Source: Diospyros lotus
Lineage: Eukaryota; Streptophyta; Magnoliopsida; Ericales; Ebenaceae
Assembly: GCF_014633365.1 (NCBI RefSeq)
Contig: NC_068343.1
Coordinates: forward strand, 25,017,307 to 25,081,306
DNA length: 64,000 nucleotides
Reading direction: 5' to 3'
Shown piece after piece: positions 24,832 through 37,849 of this stretch. Under the pieces are notes generated by a model. It saw only the letters and a list, made by a program, of their open reading frames with translations, had not been told where the DNA came from and ran no database searches. The translations under genes were made by a program, and so were the position numbers. Each line of letters starts with the position of its first letter. Positions within the stretch are counted from its first letter, which is position 1.

Positions 24832-25109
24832 TGATAAAAATATGATTGAACAATAAACACAAATGCACAAGTCTCAAGCCAGATTTTTCTCTTCTTCTCT
24901 TCTATCTGCCTGAGTCGTTTTTCAATGGGTAGAAGATGGTGTGATAGATTTAATAGAGAGAAGAGGGGACTTAGCCTCCTATTTATAATGCCAATAGAAT
25001 TCTACCTATCATAAAACTCTATTGGGCCTACACTTATTCCACAAATCAAAGATAAATGGGCCTAAACCTATAAAGGTGCACCAAGCCCAATATACTAGTT
25101 GTGATCACA
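24832..25109 (-). mobile_element. Possible LTR fragment with TATA box
   Basis: Bounded by TGATAAAAA and GTGATCACA (TG...CA). On the minus strand TATAAATAGGAGGC near 24985 looks like an LTR promoter. No target-site duplication and no second copy are visible, so this is weakly supported. Confidence 0.25.
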
Positions 25110-25118
25110 TATAACCCA

Positions 25119-25572
25119 TGTCACGACCATCCCTAAATAGTAGAATTTTTTAAAATTTCTTTGCATTGTAATTCTTCTGTTTTACTTTACAACTTTCCTT
25201 TATGGCTATTATTGTAATTTCTAGCACCAGTTTGCTAGCTAAGATTCTCCATGTGGAGGGAAGCTAGAATAGGACAAAACTTGTGGTTACAACTGTTAGA
25301 AGCTAGAATAGGACAAAACTTGTGGTTACAACTGTTAGAGGGGTGAGGATTGCTTGTGAGCGCAGCCACCCAGCTATATCAGCCCCAGGACTGTCTTGGG
25401 AAGTTATCGAATATGAATTCTACATTCTGATTTCTATTTATCTTCTTGTTCTTCTTTTTCTTCTTCATAACTTTCTCTCTCAATCTCTCCCACTTCTTTA
25501 TTTACGCCAATTACATCTCTTCAATACCTCCGAATTGAGAGTGTAATCCTATTGTCACCTATATTTGTGACA
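25119..25572 (+). mobile_element. 5' LTR of the host Ty3/gypsy element (H)
   Basis: Begins TGTCACGACC and ends TTTGTGACA, with the short inverted ends TGTCAC/GTGACA. It is followed after four bases by a primer-binding site and then gag, which fixes plus orientation. A unit of 38 bases beginning AAGCTAGAATAGGAC is present twice in tandem at about 25261-25338. The partner 3' LTR is not in the window, so the element must extend right of 64000 or be truncated. Confidence 0.7.
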
Positions 25573-25576
25573 TTAA

Positions 25577-25591
25577 TTGATATCAAAGCCA
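25577..25591 (+). other. Primer-binding site of H (decayed)
   Basis: TTGATATCAAAGCCA differs at two G-to-A positions from TGGTATCAGAGCCA, the standard site complementary to plant initiator tRNA-Met. It lies four bases after the LTR. Confidence 0.65.
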
Positions 25592-25627
25592 CTGATTCTC
25601 TGCTAAAACTCTGTAGCATCTCGAACG

Positions 25628-26255
25628 ATGGCAGATAGTACTCGCATGAAGAGCTTGAAGACATAGCTTCAATAAGTTATCTCAACGGTGGCAGATTTAT
25701 AGAACCAAGCCGATCAACTAAAGCTAGGAGCTACTAGGAATCATGAGGTGATCGTAGCCATAGATCGCAAGTTGGAGAGTTCCATGGAGGGACTGGAATG
25801 AAGGTTCGATGTTTCGATCGTGAGGGTGGAAGATGAACTGGGAGCTCAAATGTAATAGTTCATGGTGATGTTTACTTACTAGAACTTATAAGGTTATCCC
25901 CAAACTTTCCTTCTAGGGAGAGAAATGAACCAATTCCGCAAGGAAATAGAATGAACTGGGGAATTGGGACATTTGAAATTGAGGTAAATCTGGAGGAGTT
26001 GGAACGAATGTTGTGTAGGGACAGGGTAGAACCACCCAATCAATATCTTCTGGGGTACCCTATGCCTCGGATGGAGATTCTGCCATTTGAGGGAGTTAAT
26101 CCCTGTTTATGGTTAAGGAAATGCAAGAGGTTGTTTGAGTGGTACAACATACCGCGGGCACAAAGGGTATCCTTAGCCACTGCTTATTTCAATGAAATAG
26201 TGGATGCGTGGTTCCAAGGGTGCCTTAGTGTGAGAAGGGAGTATAGATGGGAGGA
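25628..26255 (+). pseudogene. H gag, first piece
   Basis: N-terminal and central part of a Ty3/gypsy gag, probably of the chromovirus (Del/Tekay-like) kind. The start is the ATG of MADSTRMKSLKT, followed by stops at the LKT boundary, near 25700 and near 25797. The longest clean stretch (25951-26255) contains the PRMEILPFEGVNP motif and the WLRKCKRLFE and AYFNE phrases of the capsid domain. It is cut at 26255 by LARD-1. Gag continues in the same frame at 36209 when the insertion and one duplication copy are left out. Numerous stops show it is inactive. Confidence 0.8.
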
Positions 26256-28700
26256 TGTGATGCCCCGCTTCCACTGACGGGTGTCACTTGTGAACAATTA
26301 TCTAAACTCCTCATATGCCCGGCAATTTGTGAAGGGCGAACTATGTTTCGACACGAAATGCCCTAGATAGGATCTAGGCTTCATCCTTCCCTTCCCTCAA
26401 CCCCAGGATCGACTAATCATTTTGATTCTTCTCCTTTCTAAGAATTCCATCGGGCTCCATATATTTCAAAATTTCAATCAACCCACTGATTTTTACCAAT
26501 ATTTTGGAGGAAAAACTCATATAATTTAAATTTCCAAAAATTTTGTCATTTTCTCAAAAAATTACCCAAAATCCCTTTATTTTTGAAAATTCCACCGGGC
26601 CCCATAATCAACCAAGAAAAGCCCAAAACCCCTAAATTTTTGATTTTTTTAAAAAAAAATTGGCTGGCGAGGCCAGCTAGCAAGCCCGGGGCCCCACAAT
26701 GTGCTAATTGCGCGCGCTCACCTGTGTGCCAGCTCATGTTGGGCCTCGCTTGTTGCTCGTTGCGGGCCACCTACAGGCCCCAACTGTTGCCACCTGCCAT
26801 CCTCACTCTTTTTCCCCTTCTTTTTTTTTTTTCTCTTGGGCTTCCTAACCCAAATTTTTTAAAAATTAAATTAAATAAATAATTACCAAAAATCACCACA
26901 TTTCCAACAAAAATCATATTATTTAACTTCTTTGGTGCTTCCAACAACACACACCAAAAATGAGACTCACACCAAAACTTAGGCTTCAACATGCCATAAG
27001 CCACTATCTCATTTCCAAAATAAAATTATACATCCCAAAAATGGAGATTAACCACCATATACGAAAGAGACTTCATCTATGCTTGATACACTACAAGCCA
27101 TAAACCAACAAAATAAATATGCAACACATGAATCAAATACAACAAAATAGGCTTCCATAAGCCCTACAATGATCTTGAATCTTCATTCTCATGCATTCAC
27201 ATGCTATCCCATCTTTGCCTTGCATGACTTTCCCATGCCTTGACAACCTATATGTAAGGGTAAAAGCCTCATGACTTATTAAGCTCAGTAAGGGTCCAAT
27301 GACAATAAGCATGAACATGAATATAAAATGTGATGCATTATATGTGATGCCAATGCATGCAATGCAATAAAGTTAGGGTTTTCACATCCTCACAACTACC
27401 TTGATCTGAGGCTTAAACCTACCCTACCCCACATAATTTAATGGCCATAAATCCTTGAACACAAACAACATGCCAATGCATACATATTAGTTCATGAACC
27501 ATATTTACAACCTTGCGAGACACCATCTCATGGGGCTATCCCTTACCTTAAATCCTTTAGATCATCCACCATTTTCAACTTCAAGACTTTGTTTGTTTTT
27601 AATCCTTTGCTCTTTCTTTCTTTCTTCTTCTTTTCTACTTCTTTCTTTCTTTTTTTTTTCAAATGGCCAAAGGGAGACTTAACTTCCCAACTTGCCATTT
27701 TATACTAATTTTCCCCACTTTCAAGAATGGATCCAAACCCTTCACCAAAAGCATAATCGATGTGCTTTATAAAGAATAAATCTTGCCCATTTACTTTTCT
27801 TTTAAAGAATAAATCTTAGCCATTCAAAGAAACACACTCCATGGCCTTTAAGTCTTGATAAATATCTACCCTTAGATCTTATTCACTTTCCAAGACAAGA
27901 TCTTAAACATACAAGAAAGCACAATCTATGTGCTCTTCTCATTTTAAATCCAAGCCTTTGATTTCATCAAGATAAGCTTTCCACCCTTGGATCAAGCCTT
28001 TCAAATCCCAAAATAGAATTTCTTTTCTATTTATTTTACTTGACTATTTTCAAGCCATCACAAGAGAGTGATTAATTTCACTCATGCTCCCCATTCATTT
28101 AATTCTCACATTTTCCAACCATTAATGGTGACTAATTTTCCATTTCATTTGGATTTTCTTTTAATCCATCACCATCATTACATGAATGACTAATTCCCAT
28201 TAACATTTAGATTTATTTAATCCCACCATTTTACTTGAACAAGAATTTGCCAAATGTCATCTCTAGACACTAACCTTAGCTCCCAAACTTCCATCTCAAC
28301 CATCCATGTGTCTCCACCACATTTATTCACCAAATTTAGGAAAAATCAATTATTTTCTCTCATAATTGAATATTCTCTAATTTTCCTATTTTTTATAATT
28401 TAATTCCTTTATGGAATTTCACTCCAAATTACAAAAATACCTTCGATGAATTATTAATCCCATTTATCTCCACATAAATACAAAAATGGGAAATTAATTC
28501 ACTTCCATACTTAATTCCACCTAGAAATTATTTCTAACTTACCAAATTACCCTTTATTGGATTTCACTATCCAAATTACCAAAATGCCCCTCTCATAGGG
28601 CACCCTCATTCTTAAGGATCCATCACCTTTTCAAGGGCATTTTTGAAAGTTTCTCACTTCCTTTCTCATTCTCTTAACACCAGTAACACTGGGCGTTACA
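26256..28700 (-). repeat. LARD-1 3' LTR
   Basis: Aligns along its length to 33676-36203, roughly 93% by eye over most of it. It lacks a block of about 65 bases found in the other LTR near 33838-33900, and its GC-rich stretch 26655-26800 is hardly alignable to 34130-34290. Pyrimidine-rich tracts and frames inside (for example 27494-27682) are not genes. Confidence 0.85.
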
Positions 28701-28720
28701 TTCCACCCCCTTAAAAGAAT
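28701..28720 (-). other. LARD-1 polypurine tract
   Basis: On the minus strand ATTCTTTTAAGGGGGTGGAA directly precedes the 3' LTR, as needed to prime plus-strand DNA. The DNA just upstream on that strand, GAGGACTAAA, is also shared with LARD-2. Confidence 0.8.
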
Positions 28721-31700
28721 TTAGTCCTCGAAATTCACTTTACCTTTCTCTTCTGCCCAAAACAATCACATTCTCAGGCTACTCACCAAATTTCCATGCT
28801 TGAGAATCTCATAGCCTAGCCATTACTCACCTTTCGCTTTGGCTATCCCTACCTTGAGGTTATCGCTTAGGCTTTTGGTCCTCAGACTCTCGAGGGACAT
28901 TTATCAACTGATGCCACTTTGACCTCCCGCCAAATCACATCACTGGTCGCTGGTTATGCCTACTGCAATAATGTCCATCTCTTGATGGATTTCCTCTGCC
29001 TCAAAACATCGCTTTGCAATCCAATTCCCATTTTCCCATCAACCGAAACCAATACACGCTAACATTGCATCACTAATCAGTCTACCCTGATTTTATGTCG
29101 ATTACACACGGTAATGTATCCCACTGCCAATCACACATGGCCACGATTTTACGCTGATCTTACATAGCAATGTCTTAGCATTGATCATCCGCAACAATGT
29201 CACTTCTAGTGCCCAGAAGACACTCTAACACCCATTCCACCATGGCATTTCGACATCAATCATACGTATGCATAGCTTGAGTTAATCCTCATGGCAACTT
29301 CTCATTACCGATCAACTATACCACGCTAGCATAATATGGGAAGCAACAATTTGGCTCCTTTAGCCATACTTGACCATTCATCACATGGTCTGCTAACTCG
29401 ACTACCTAACCCTCACTTATTGCTGATTCACACATAACTCACATACCCACACCGCATAGTGGGTAATTTCATGCTTTTGCCAACAAATTTCACTACTCGA
29501 GTTCCCCCCTCGAGTTTAGCAATGCACGCACAACAACACTCCCCCAACTAGGGATTCTTTCCATACTCAACAAAGTTACTGAAACTCTTCTTATTAGCCA
29601 TACCCCTCTTCAACTGGGGTCACTGATCCACATTTGAGAACCCTCATTAGCAACCCCTCTTAAATAGGTTTGCACCCAATCCTCAAATTTCTATCCTGCT
29701 AGGCTTTACCCTGGCTGACCAACCTTACATATGTGAGTGGTCCTACCATTTCTCCTTTTGGTTGTGGAATCCTCTAATCACAGCCCCTGTCATGCCTACC
29801 GTGCTTACCACAGATCTTTGGCCCCTAACCCCTCGCACAATGATTGATGTTGCCAGGTGCATTAGGCGAGCCAACCCCAGTCCACATAACTGTGTTGCTC
29901 CAACACATCCACACCGGCCTAACATTAGTTCCCCGCAGCATGACTTAGGTCCGTCACTGCTTGCATTGCACCCGTAGCTTAACTCTGGGCCTTCAGGTTC
30001 CACCTTCACTACCTCAAGCCATCATGGTTACACCACCACCCCTGTAACAGTATTCTTGCCAAGTTTACTAGCCTAACCTCAATCTCATAGGAATATTTTT
30101 GAACTCCTCAATTCCTCGCCATAGCTTTACCCTCACAGGCACCAGCTTTCATGGCCATTGTACTCGGCTTCCTTCTCAGCCCACAACAACACTTGGCTTT
30201 GAGGTCCTACTATGCATAATGGTTACCTTTGACCTCCTTGACAACATCATTTCTCTAGCAACAACGATGACATCACGATGACATCTCAAGAGACTCACTG
30301 CATCTTGAATCTCATTGGTCATCTCAACTAGCACGACCCCACTCTTGGATCAGCCTTTTCCATATTACCTTGCTATCTTTATAGCAGCTAGCTAATCACT
30401 GGGAGACTCTAGCTTCTCCTGGACTCTCTTTTATACCCCATACTTCACTCGAGCTCACACTTATTTGGATAACAACCACAACAGCCCTAACGCCATAACA
30501 ACCCCACTAGTTGTTTTCTTTCACAACAATCAGCTTTTACCCTCGAAGCTAATACTCATCAATTTCCCTCTCATCAGGACATTCCTCTAACTGTACCACT
30601 CCCAGCTATTAGGTGATCTTACTGTCACCCAAATCCCCTTCATGGAAACCTATCATTTCTTGAATTTCTCAACTAGGCTCTCGTTACCCTTTGGCGAAAT
30701 CTCAAATTTGCCTTCAACTTCCATTTATTCCGCTCGATTGGGTTTAATTGAGTTGTCAGGCTCGCAACCAACACCATCTTCCTCTAGGGACTGCACTAAC
30801 AATCAACACCCCACATTGACTGATCACCACTCACTGGAAATCACCCTAGCCACAACTGTGGAACTCAAGCTTTCACCCCATGCCGTAGGACTCATCCTCC
30901 TACTCAGGCATTTAAGATCCCACTGGCTTTCCCAAGGTGAACCATCATTATGCAATTGTAGTCCTTTAGGAAGCTCATCCAACGTTGTAGCCTTATGCTC
31001 AGCTTTTCTTGAGAGAAAGTCTCAAATTCTCACCCAAACCTCACTTGAACCTCTATCTTTGATCCTCGCTTCGGAGCAACGCTCAACCAAGTTGCACATC
31101 CCAACTCCAACCAACTACCTCAAAACTTTGGATCGCTTACTCAATCCGACTGATCTGGCCACTAGATCTCGCTGAACCCTCATCTCAGTGGCATACACGA
31201 CAATCGACAAAGCTTTACTTCACAGTCATCGAGCCTCAAGCTCCCATCATTGCCATTACAGGTGCCATCCCCTGGCAAATGATCCCGTGTCATCAACTGG
31301 AATCCCTATGCTTTAGGCGAGCCAACACCTAGTCATCATTATCGTGTCGCTCCCATACACTAGCCCAACATTGGTTCCCCAAGGTGTTGTCCTATGCTTC
31401 GAAGAGCTAACACCTAGTCATTAATACCATGTTACTCCCTTACATTGGCCCAACACCAGTTTCCAACAGCATCGCTCAGGTCCGACACTGCTTTGCTTCG
31501 CACTTGTAGTATGACTCCAGGCTTTTTGGTCCCACATTTGATATCAAAAACATCGTGGCTACCCTACCCCATTCGCAGCCATTTTCTCATCAAGCTTCCT
31601 AACTCGGCTACTAATCCGTTAGAACATTACCACGTTCCACGATTCCTCCATAGGACTACTCTAGATGTCCTATCCCTTTCAAGAGACTATCGATCTCACT

Positions 31701-33661
31701 TGACCAAATTCCTAAGGTGCTGCTCTAGATCTTCGGCATCTGATCGTCACCAGCAGTTCACTATGTTGCTCCGGCCAATGGGTTACCTACCTTAACCAGG
31801 AGCTAACACATTAGTCCTCTGCTATATGGTCCATAGCATCAGATCTGTCACTGCGAAGCTTGCACTCGCAGCATTAATGCTACGTTGAAGCCTTCTAGAG
31901 ATACAATGGTTCCACCACCCTCAACCAAAACAACCTCAAGCTCACACCACGAGCCTCACTCCTTAAGACTCTACATCTCTTACAACCTAAGAGAATCTCA
32001 AACCACTCCACCTCTTGAGGCCTAATGATCTTACCCCACAAGATCATACTTTACGGCTTCTAACCAACATTTGAAAGTTCCAACTTTCCATAACAATGGA
32101 TCCTAGTCCATCATGATTCACTTTGCCACCCAGCTCATCCCAGAGCTTGACTATCAACGATCTCTCAATCCACAACCAACATGTTGAGCCCACCTCAAGT
32201 TTTGACACCCATAACCCAGAGCACCTACTATTACCCTTCAGGTGAATCGAGACCTCCCGTCTCTCCTTGCACACTCACGTATGCATTCAGTCACTATGCC
32301 CAGCCCAGCCTTCCAGTACTCCTCACTCAGGCTCCCTTGACTTGGCATTACAACCTGGGGCCTCTACTTCACTTACCACGCCCCTGCTCACACGAGCATC
32401 TGGACTTGGCATTTCCTGTGCGCACATAGCCCATGGATGTCCTATTGACATAACTCACCATCATTGCACTCGGACCACACAACCCGTCCATACCCCTCAT
32501 CGGGTAACCTCCTCGTCACCCCAACAAGGATCTCTTGACCATAGGCGTCATTCCCAACCCCAAGTATCACAAAGATGGTCTATTCACCTCTCATCTCCCG
32601 ACCTTAGACATCCCACCCGACCTCGAGCGTCATAATGAGAGTTTAATTGGCCCCTCATCCATCAATCACATGAACGGTCACTTAGCCCGTCACAACCAGG
32701 ACTTCTAATCCAATGGCTCTCACACGCATACCAACGCATGCCCAACTCCTTTATCCCTAATCTGGATTCCCCTGCATTCTAGTTCGGCCCACTAAGGATT
32801 TTCCATCTCATTAACATGCCCGCTAAGGTCCAATTGCCACCCACCTATCCTTCCCTAGGATAGATCTTGTTTCCACATGAAACCAGCTGAGGTCCACCCA
32901 TACCCTAGGCACATCTCCTCTGGGATCGCTATAACAATACAATCACTTCAAACCACATACATTTATCATGCATACCTCACACCCGATTCCCCCTCGGAGT
33001 CCTATTGAAAGCTACTAACGTCATGCCTATCCTGGCCATGACATGCATATGCATTACATACACACTCCCTTCTTGGAGCTCGTTACACAACTCGTTAACG
33101 ACTTATTTCCTTGAGCTTCAAGCTAATTTCCACCTTAGCTCACTCTACCTCAAGCACACAACCCTTATCGCACCACCTCTAAGGGAACAACTCCATTCCT
33201 TCGTACATGCTTGCCCATTTCCCCAACATAGGGATGCTCCATTAATCCCTTCCCAGATCAGCTATACCTCAAGCTCTCCTCGCCCCATCATAACTCTTGT
33301 CATGACTCGGCTTTATGTCCCCACACAAAGTCTCAACACTTCCATCTCAAGGAACTCTTATCCTTAGAACGCTTCATATTCCCTGAATTCCCACATTCGA
33401 GTTCCTTGCTATCGACACCCATACTTGGGCTTTTGATTCTTCATTGCTCGACCCGTATACCTCTTACGGGATATCATCTCAACCCATGATATTTTCCTAT
33501 TCCTATAACAGGAATACCCAAGCACACCTTTCACATCACCATAGACCTCAATGCCTCGACCCTAACTCCTACGGTCCTTCGACATGTGGTCCTACTTCCA
33601 AGGTCTTCAGTTCAACCTTCCATTTTATGCCAAGCATCCTCCACTTGGCACTTTAACCATG

Positions 33662-33673
33662 GCTCTGATACCA
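33662..33673 (-). other. LARD-1 primer-binding site
   Basis: On the minus strand TGGTATCAGAGC begins two bases after the 5' LTR. It is the standard complement of the 3' end of plant initiator tRNA-Met. Confidence 0.9.
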
Positions 33674-33675
33674 AT

Positions 33676-36203
33676 TGTGATGCCTCGCTCCCACTTACGG
33701 GTGCCACTTGTGAACAATCATCTGAACTGCTTACATACCTAGCCATTTGTGAAGGGCAGGCTATGTTTCGACACGAAATACCCTAGGTGGGATCTAAGCT
33801 TCGACCTTCCCTTAACTCAACCCTAGGATCGACTAGCAGACTTGGGCTTTAACCAACACACATGGCTAATTAATTTTCATTAAGTTGCCCAATCATCATT
33901 TTAATTCTTCTCTTTCCCAAGAATTCCATCAGGCTCCATATATTTCAAAATTCCAATCAACCCATTGATTTTTACCAATATACTGGAAGAAAAACTCACA
34001 TAATTTAAATTTCCAAATTTTTTGACATTTTCTCCAAAAATACCCAAAATCCCTTTATTTTTGAAAATTCCACCGGGGCCCATAATCAACCAAGAAACAC
34101 CCAAAAAGCCCTAAATTGTTTTAAAAAAATTGGCCCGCGGGGCCAGCTAGTGTGCCTGCTTGCATGGCCGCACTCCTGTGGGCCCGATGGGGTCCTACCG
34201 CACGCCCGCGCCCACAAGTCCATGTGCGGTGGGCCTCGCTTGCTGTCCATTGTGGCCCCCTGTGGGCCATCTGCAGGCCCCATATCCTGCCACCTACCAT
34301 CCTCACTCTTTTCCCCCTTCTTTTTTTTTCCTTCTCTTGGGCTTCAAATTTTTCAAAAATTAAATTAAATAAATAATTACCAAAAATCACTACATTTCCA
34401 ACAAAAATCATATCATTTAACTTCTTTGGTGCTTCCAACAACACACACAAAAAATGAGACTCACACCAAAACTTAGGCTTCAACATGCCATAAGCCATTA
34501 TCTCACTTCCAAAATAAAATTATACATCCCAAAAATGGAGATTAAACACTATATACGAAAAAGACTTCATTTATGCTTGATACACTACAAGCCATAAACC
34601 AACAAAATAAACATACAACACATGAATCAAATACAACAAAATAGGCTTCCATAAGCCCTACAATGATCTTGAATCTTCATTCCCATGCATCCACATGCTA
34701 TCCCATCTTTGCCTTGACTTTCCCATGCCTTGACAACCTAGAGGGTAAAAATCTCATGAGCTATTAAGCTCAGTAAGGGTCCAATGACAATAAGCATGAA
34801 CATGAATATAAAATGTGATGCCAATGCATGCAATGGAACAAAGTTAGGGCTTCCACATTCTCACAACCACCTTAGTTTGAGGCTTAAACCTACCCTACCC
34901 CACACAACCTCATGGCCATAAGGCCTTGAACACAAACAACATGCCAATGCACACATATTAGTTCATGAACCATACTTACAACCTTGTGAGCCACCTTCCC
35001 ATAGGGCTATCCCTTACCTTAAATCCTTTAGATCATCCACCATCTTCAACTTCAAGACTTTCTTTGCTTTTAATCCTTTGCTATTTCTTTCTTTCTTCTT
35101 CTTCTTTTTTTCTTTCTTTCTTCAAATGGCTAAAGGGAGACTTGACTTCCCAACTTGCCACTTTATACTAATTTTCCCTACTTTCAAGAATGGATCCTAA
35201 CCCTTGGGATCTTTGTGGATTTAAGAGAATAAATCCTAGACCTCCACCGAAAGCACAATCCATGTGCTTTATAAAGAATAATTCTTGGCCATTTACTTTT
35301 CTTTTAAAGAATAAATCTTAGCCATTCAAAGAAACACACTCCATGGGTTTTAGGTCTTGATAAATATCCACCCTTGGATCTCATTCACTTTCCAAGACAA
35401 GATCTTAACCACACAAGAAAGCACAATCCATGTGCTCTTCTCATTTTAATTCCAAGCCTTTGATTTCATCAAGACAAGCTTTCCACCCTTAGATCAAGCC
35501 TTTCAAATCCCAAAAATGGAATTTCTTTTCTATTTATTTTACTTGACTATTTTGAAGCCATCACAAGAGAGTGACTAATTTCACTCATGCTCCCCATTTA
35601 TTTAATTCCCACATTTTCTAACCATTAATGGTGACTAATTTTCCATTTCATTTGGATTTTCTTTTAATCCATCACCATCATTACATGAATGACTAATTCC
35701 CATTAACATTTGAATTTATTTAATCCCACCATTTTACTTGAACAAGAATTTGCCAAGTGTCATCTCTAGACACTAACCTTGGCTCCCAAGCTTCTATCTC
35801 AACCATCCATGTGTCTCCACCACATTTATTCACAAAATTTAGGGAAAATCAATTATTTTCTTTCATAATTGAATATTCTCTATTTTTTCTATTTTTTATA
35901 ATTTAATTCCTTTTTGGAATTTCACTCCAAATTATAAAAATGCCCTTTGTGAATTATTAATCCCATTTACCTCCACATAAATACAAAAATGGGAAATTAA
36001 TTCACTTCCATACGTAATTCCACCTAGGAATTATTTTCAATTTACCAAATTACCCTTTACTGGACTTTACTATCCAAATTATCAAAATGCCCCTCTCATA
36101 GGGTACCCTCATTCTCAAGGATCCATCACTTTCTTAAGGGCATTTTCAAAAGTTTCTCACTTCCTTTCTCATTCTGTTAACATTAGTAACACCGGATGTT
36201 ACA
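33676..36203 (-). repeat. LARD-1 5' LTR
   Basis: Partner of 26256-28700; 2,528 bases. It contains the GC-rich block 34130-34290, where GGCCCGCGGGGCCAG is followed by CGC/GGCCC-rich DNA that differs strongly from the other LTR. A CT-rich tract lies at 35085-35125. Confidence 0.85.
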
Positions 36204-36515
36204 GAAGAGTTCTCTGAGAAGTTATGTGAGAGATTTGGAGAAAGGAGCGTGATGGATTCCATAGAGGAATTTAACAAACTCAAGCAAGTAGGAAGTGTAG
36301 AATCCTATTTTGCAAGGGTTTGAGGAGTTAAGGTCATTTATGATCCGCAACAACCCCCACCTCTCGGATGCTTATTTCATGTCAACCCTCATGAGTGGCC
36401 TTAGTGAAGAATTGTGGGCAATGGTGAAAATGATGAGGCTAAGAACAGTGGAACTGGCCTTTGAGAGTGGAAGATTATAAGAAACATTGGGAGGGGCGAT
36501 GATGAAGAAATAGAG
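36204..36515 (+). pseudogene. H gag, second piece
   Basis: Continues the H gag after LARD-1: phrases FSEKLCERFGERS and VEEFNKLKQ-type (IEEFNKLKQVGSVESYF) mark the C-terminal half of the capsid domain. A stop and frame changes follow near 36320. The piece ends with TAGAG (36511-36515), the duplicated target of LARD-2. The expected continuation of gag is found at 61575, more than 25 kb away. Confidence 0.8.
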
Positions 36516-37826
36516 TGTAACACCCCGCCTCGCCGGGCATGCCACTTTAAGGAATTTACTGGGATTTTATTTTTCTTCCATACATAAGTTCAACACACGC
36601 AGTGTTTCAAAGAACAATCTTCAGATGCTCACAAAATCCTAGAACCCCAGTATTGCCCCTTTAACTATCAAGATTAATAAACCTAAGCTAAATAAAGCAT
36701 ATCATTACGTAGTGGAAATAACAAACTTATTTTCATAGATTAAAACAATCGTTCATGTAACTGAATTCAAATCAAATAAAGATTCCATGACTTTAAGAAA
36801 TGAAACCAACGTCTATCGTGCTCTTACTCCATTAGCTCTAACTGACCATGTCCTTGCCCCTGCTGCAACTCTCGTCTGGAACATTTGAATGTTCCAAAGG
36901 CATAACCCAGATTAGATGCAAAATCATCTAAGTGATGGCATAAAAATAGTTTGCAGAATGCATGTATATACATGAGCATGGCATATACAGATTGTGATAA
37001 CATGCAACACATCTAACTTGAGAAATCTCCCTGGCATACTCAACATCCCGTGGAAAATCCATTCCACACACTGTTGGGATTAACCTTCCGCGACATACTT
37101 TATCGCCGAGTGCCCATCCACGTCACCATATCACTGAGATTAACCTTGCCACATTCTCAAGAAGACCCCATCCCGTCCCACCAGACATCATAACAATGAC
37201 ATGATTTCATATATAACAATGTCATGAAAAACCCACACGCCATTCATTTTATAAACATAACTGGTTGATGCAATATTCAAGAATTTCGATATGCACAATA
37301 TGCTTATGAATCAAGAGTAATTCCGACAAAAAATTTATACAAAACCAATTTAAGCTTTTGGGATAGAACCACTCACCTTAACTTAGCCTCATAGGCTTTC
37401 TTGGTATACGCGCTTTGATCTCGAAATGCGTGTCTAAATAATTTCCTAGCTTCGACATGCTCTTCTAGCCTCAAATTAATCCTTAGAATTTTTTTGGAAT
37501 TTTCGAAAGCTTTTTCCTATTTTTTCCCAATTTTCTTCCTATTTTCTCATTTTTCCTCCATTTTCCTTTTTCTTCATTTTCTTTTTTCTTTTTTTTCCCT
37601 CTTTCTTTCTTCTCATTCTTCCTCCTTGCGTATGCTACCTGCACGCACGATCATGCGGCCGCTGCCGCTTGGCCTTCTGCCGGCCTCTCTCCCTACCCTC
37701 CGCCGACTGCCACGATCTCACCAGACCATCGTCGCCCTGCTGGGCCGTCGCCACAACCGTTACCGGCCTCCCCAGCCAGCTCGAGCATGCTAGAAGGTTG
37801 CGGCCATGGCTGCCGCAAGTTGTTAA
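36516..37826 (-). repeat. LARD-2 3' LTR, distal part
   Basis: Matches 59398-60678 with small indels. It includes a pyrimidine-rich tract (37510-37625) and a GC-rich block (37630-37820). The match stops exactly at the CACTA terminus. The frames in the GC-rich block exist in both LTR copies but are not conserved in reading. Confidence 0.85.
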
Positions 37827-37849
37827 CACTACAAGAATTTTTGCTTCTT

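Larger units (their letters stand above)
28701..33675 (-). other. LARD-1 internal region, non-coding, built of degenerate repeats
   Basis: No retroelement protein is visible. The longest plus frame (30642-31175) has no motif and lies antisense to the element. A unit of 90 to 150 bases recurs in degenerate form at about 29865-30010, 31310-31400, 31400-31545 and 31795-31885; it carries phrases like GAGCTAACAC, GCCCAACATTGGTTCCCC and GACACTGCTTTGCTTCGCAC. Part of 31730-31870 is recognisable in LARD-2 at 57065-57185, so the sequence is shared between two element families. Plus-strand composition is C-rich and G-poor through the whole region. Confidence 0.6.
26256..36203 (-). mobile_element. LARD-1: full-length LTR element without recognisable coding genes
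   Basis: A 9.9-kb minus-oriented element. On the minus strand it begins TGTAACATCCGG at 36203 and ends GGCATCACA at 26256, each LTR having TG...CA limits. Order: 5' LTR 36203-33676, primer-binding site 33673-33662, internal region, purine tract 28720-28701, 3' LTR 28700-26256. Flanks are GAGGA (26251-26255) and GAAGA (36204-36208), a target duplication with one mismatch. Neither strand of the 5-kb internal region shows gag, protease, reverse transcriptase or integrase. It is therefore a non-autonomous element (LARD-like), or one too decayed to read, and it would have depended on another element's proteins. Confidence 0.85.

Noticed and set aside
27086..27098. CACTACAAG inside the LARD-1 LTR (also near 34586)
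   Set aside because: It resembles a CACTA end, but the same place occurs in both LTRs and the sequence continues without a subterminal array or partner.
30642..31175. 177-residue plus frame in the LARD-1 interior
   Set aside because: No domain, antisense to the element, and typical of C-rich DNA where stops are rare. Kept as non-coding.
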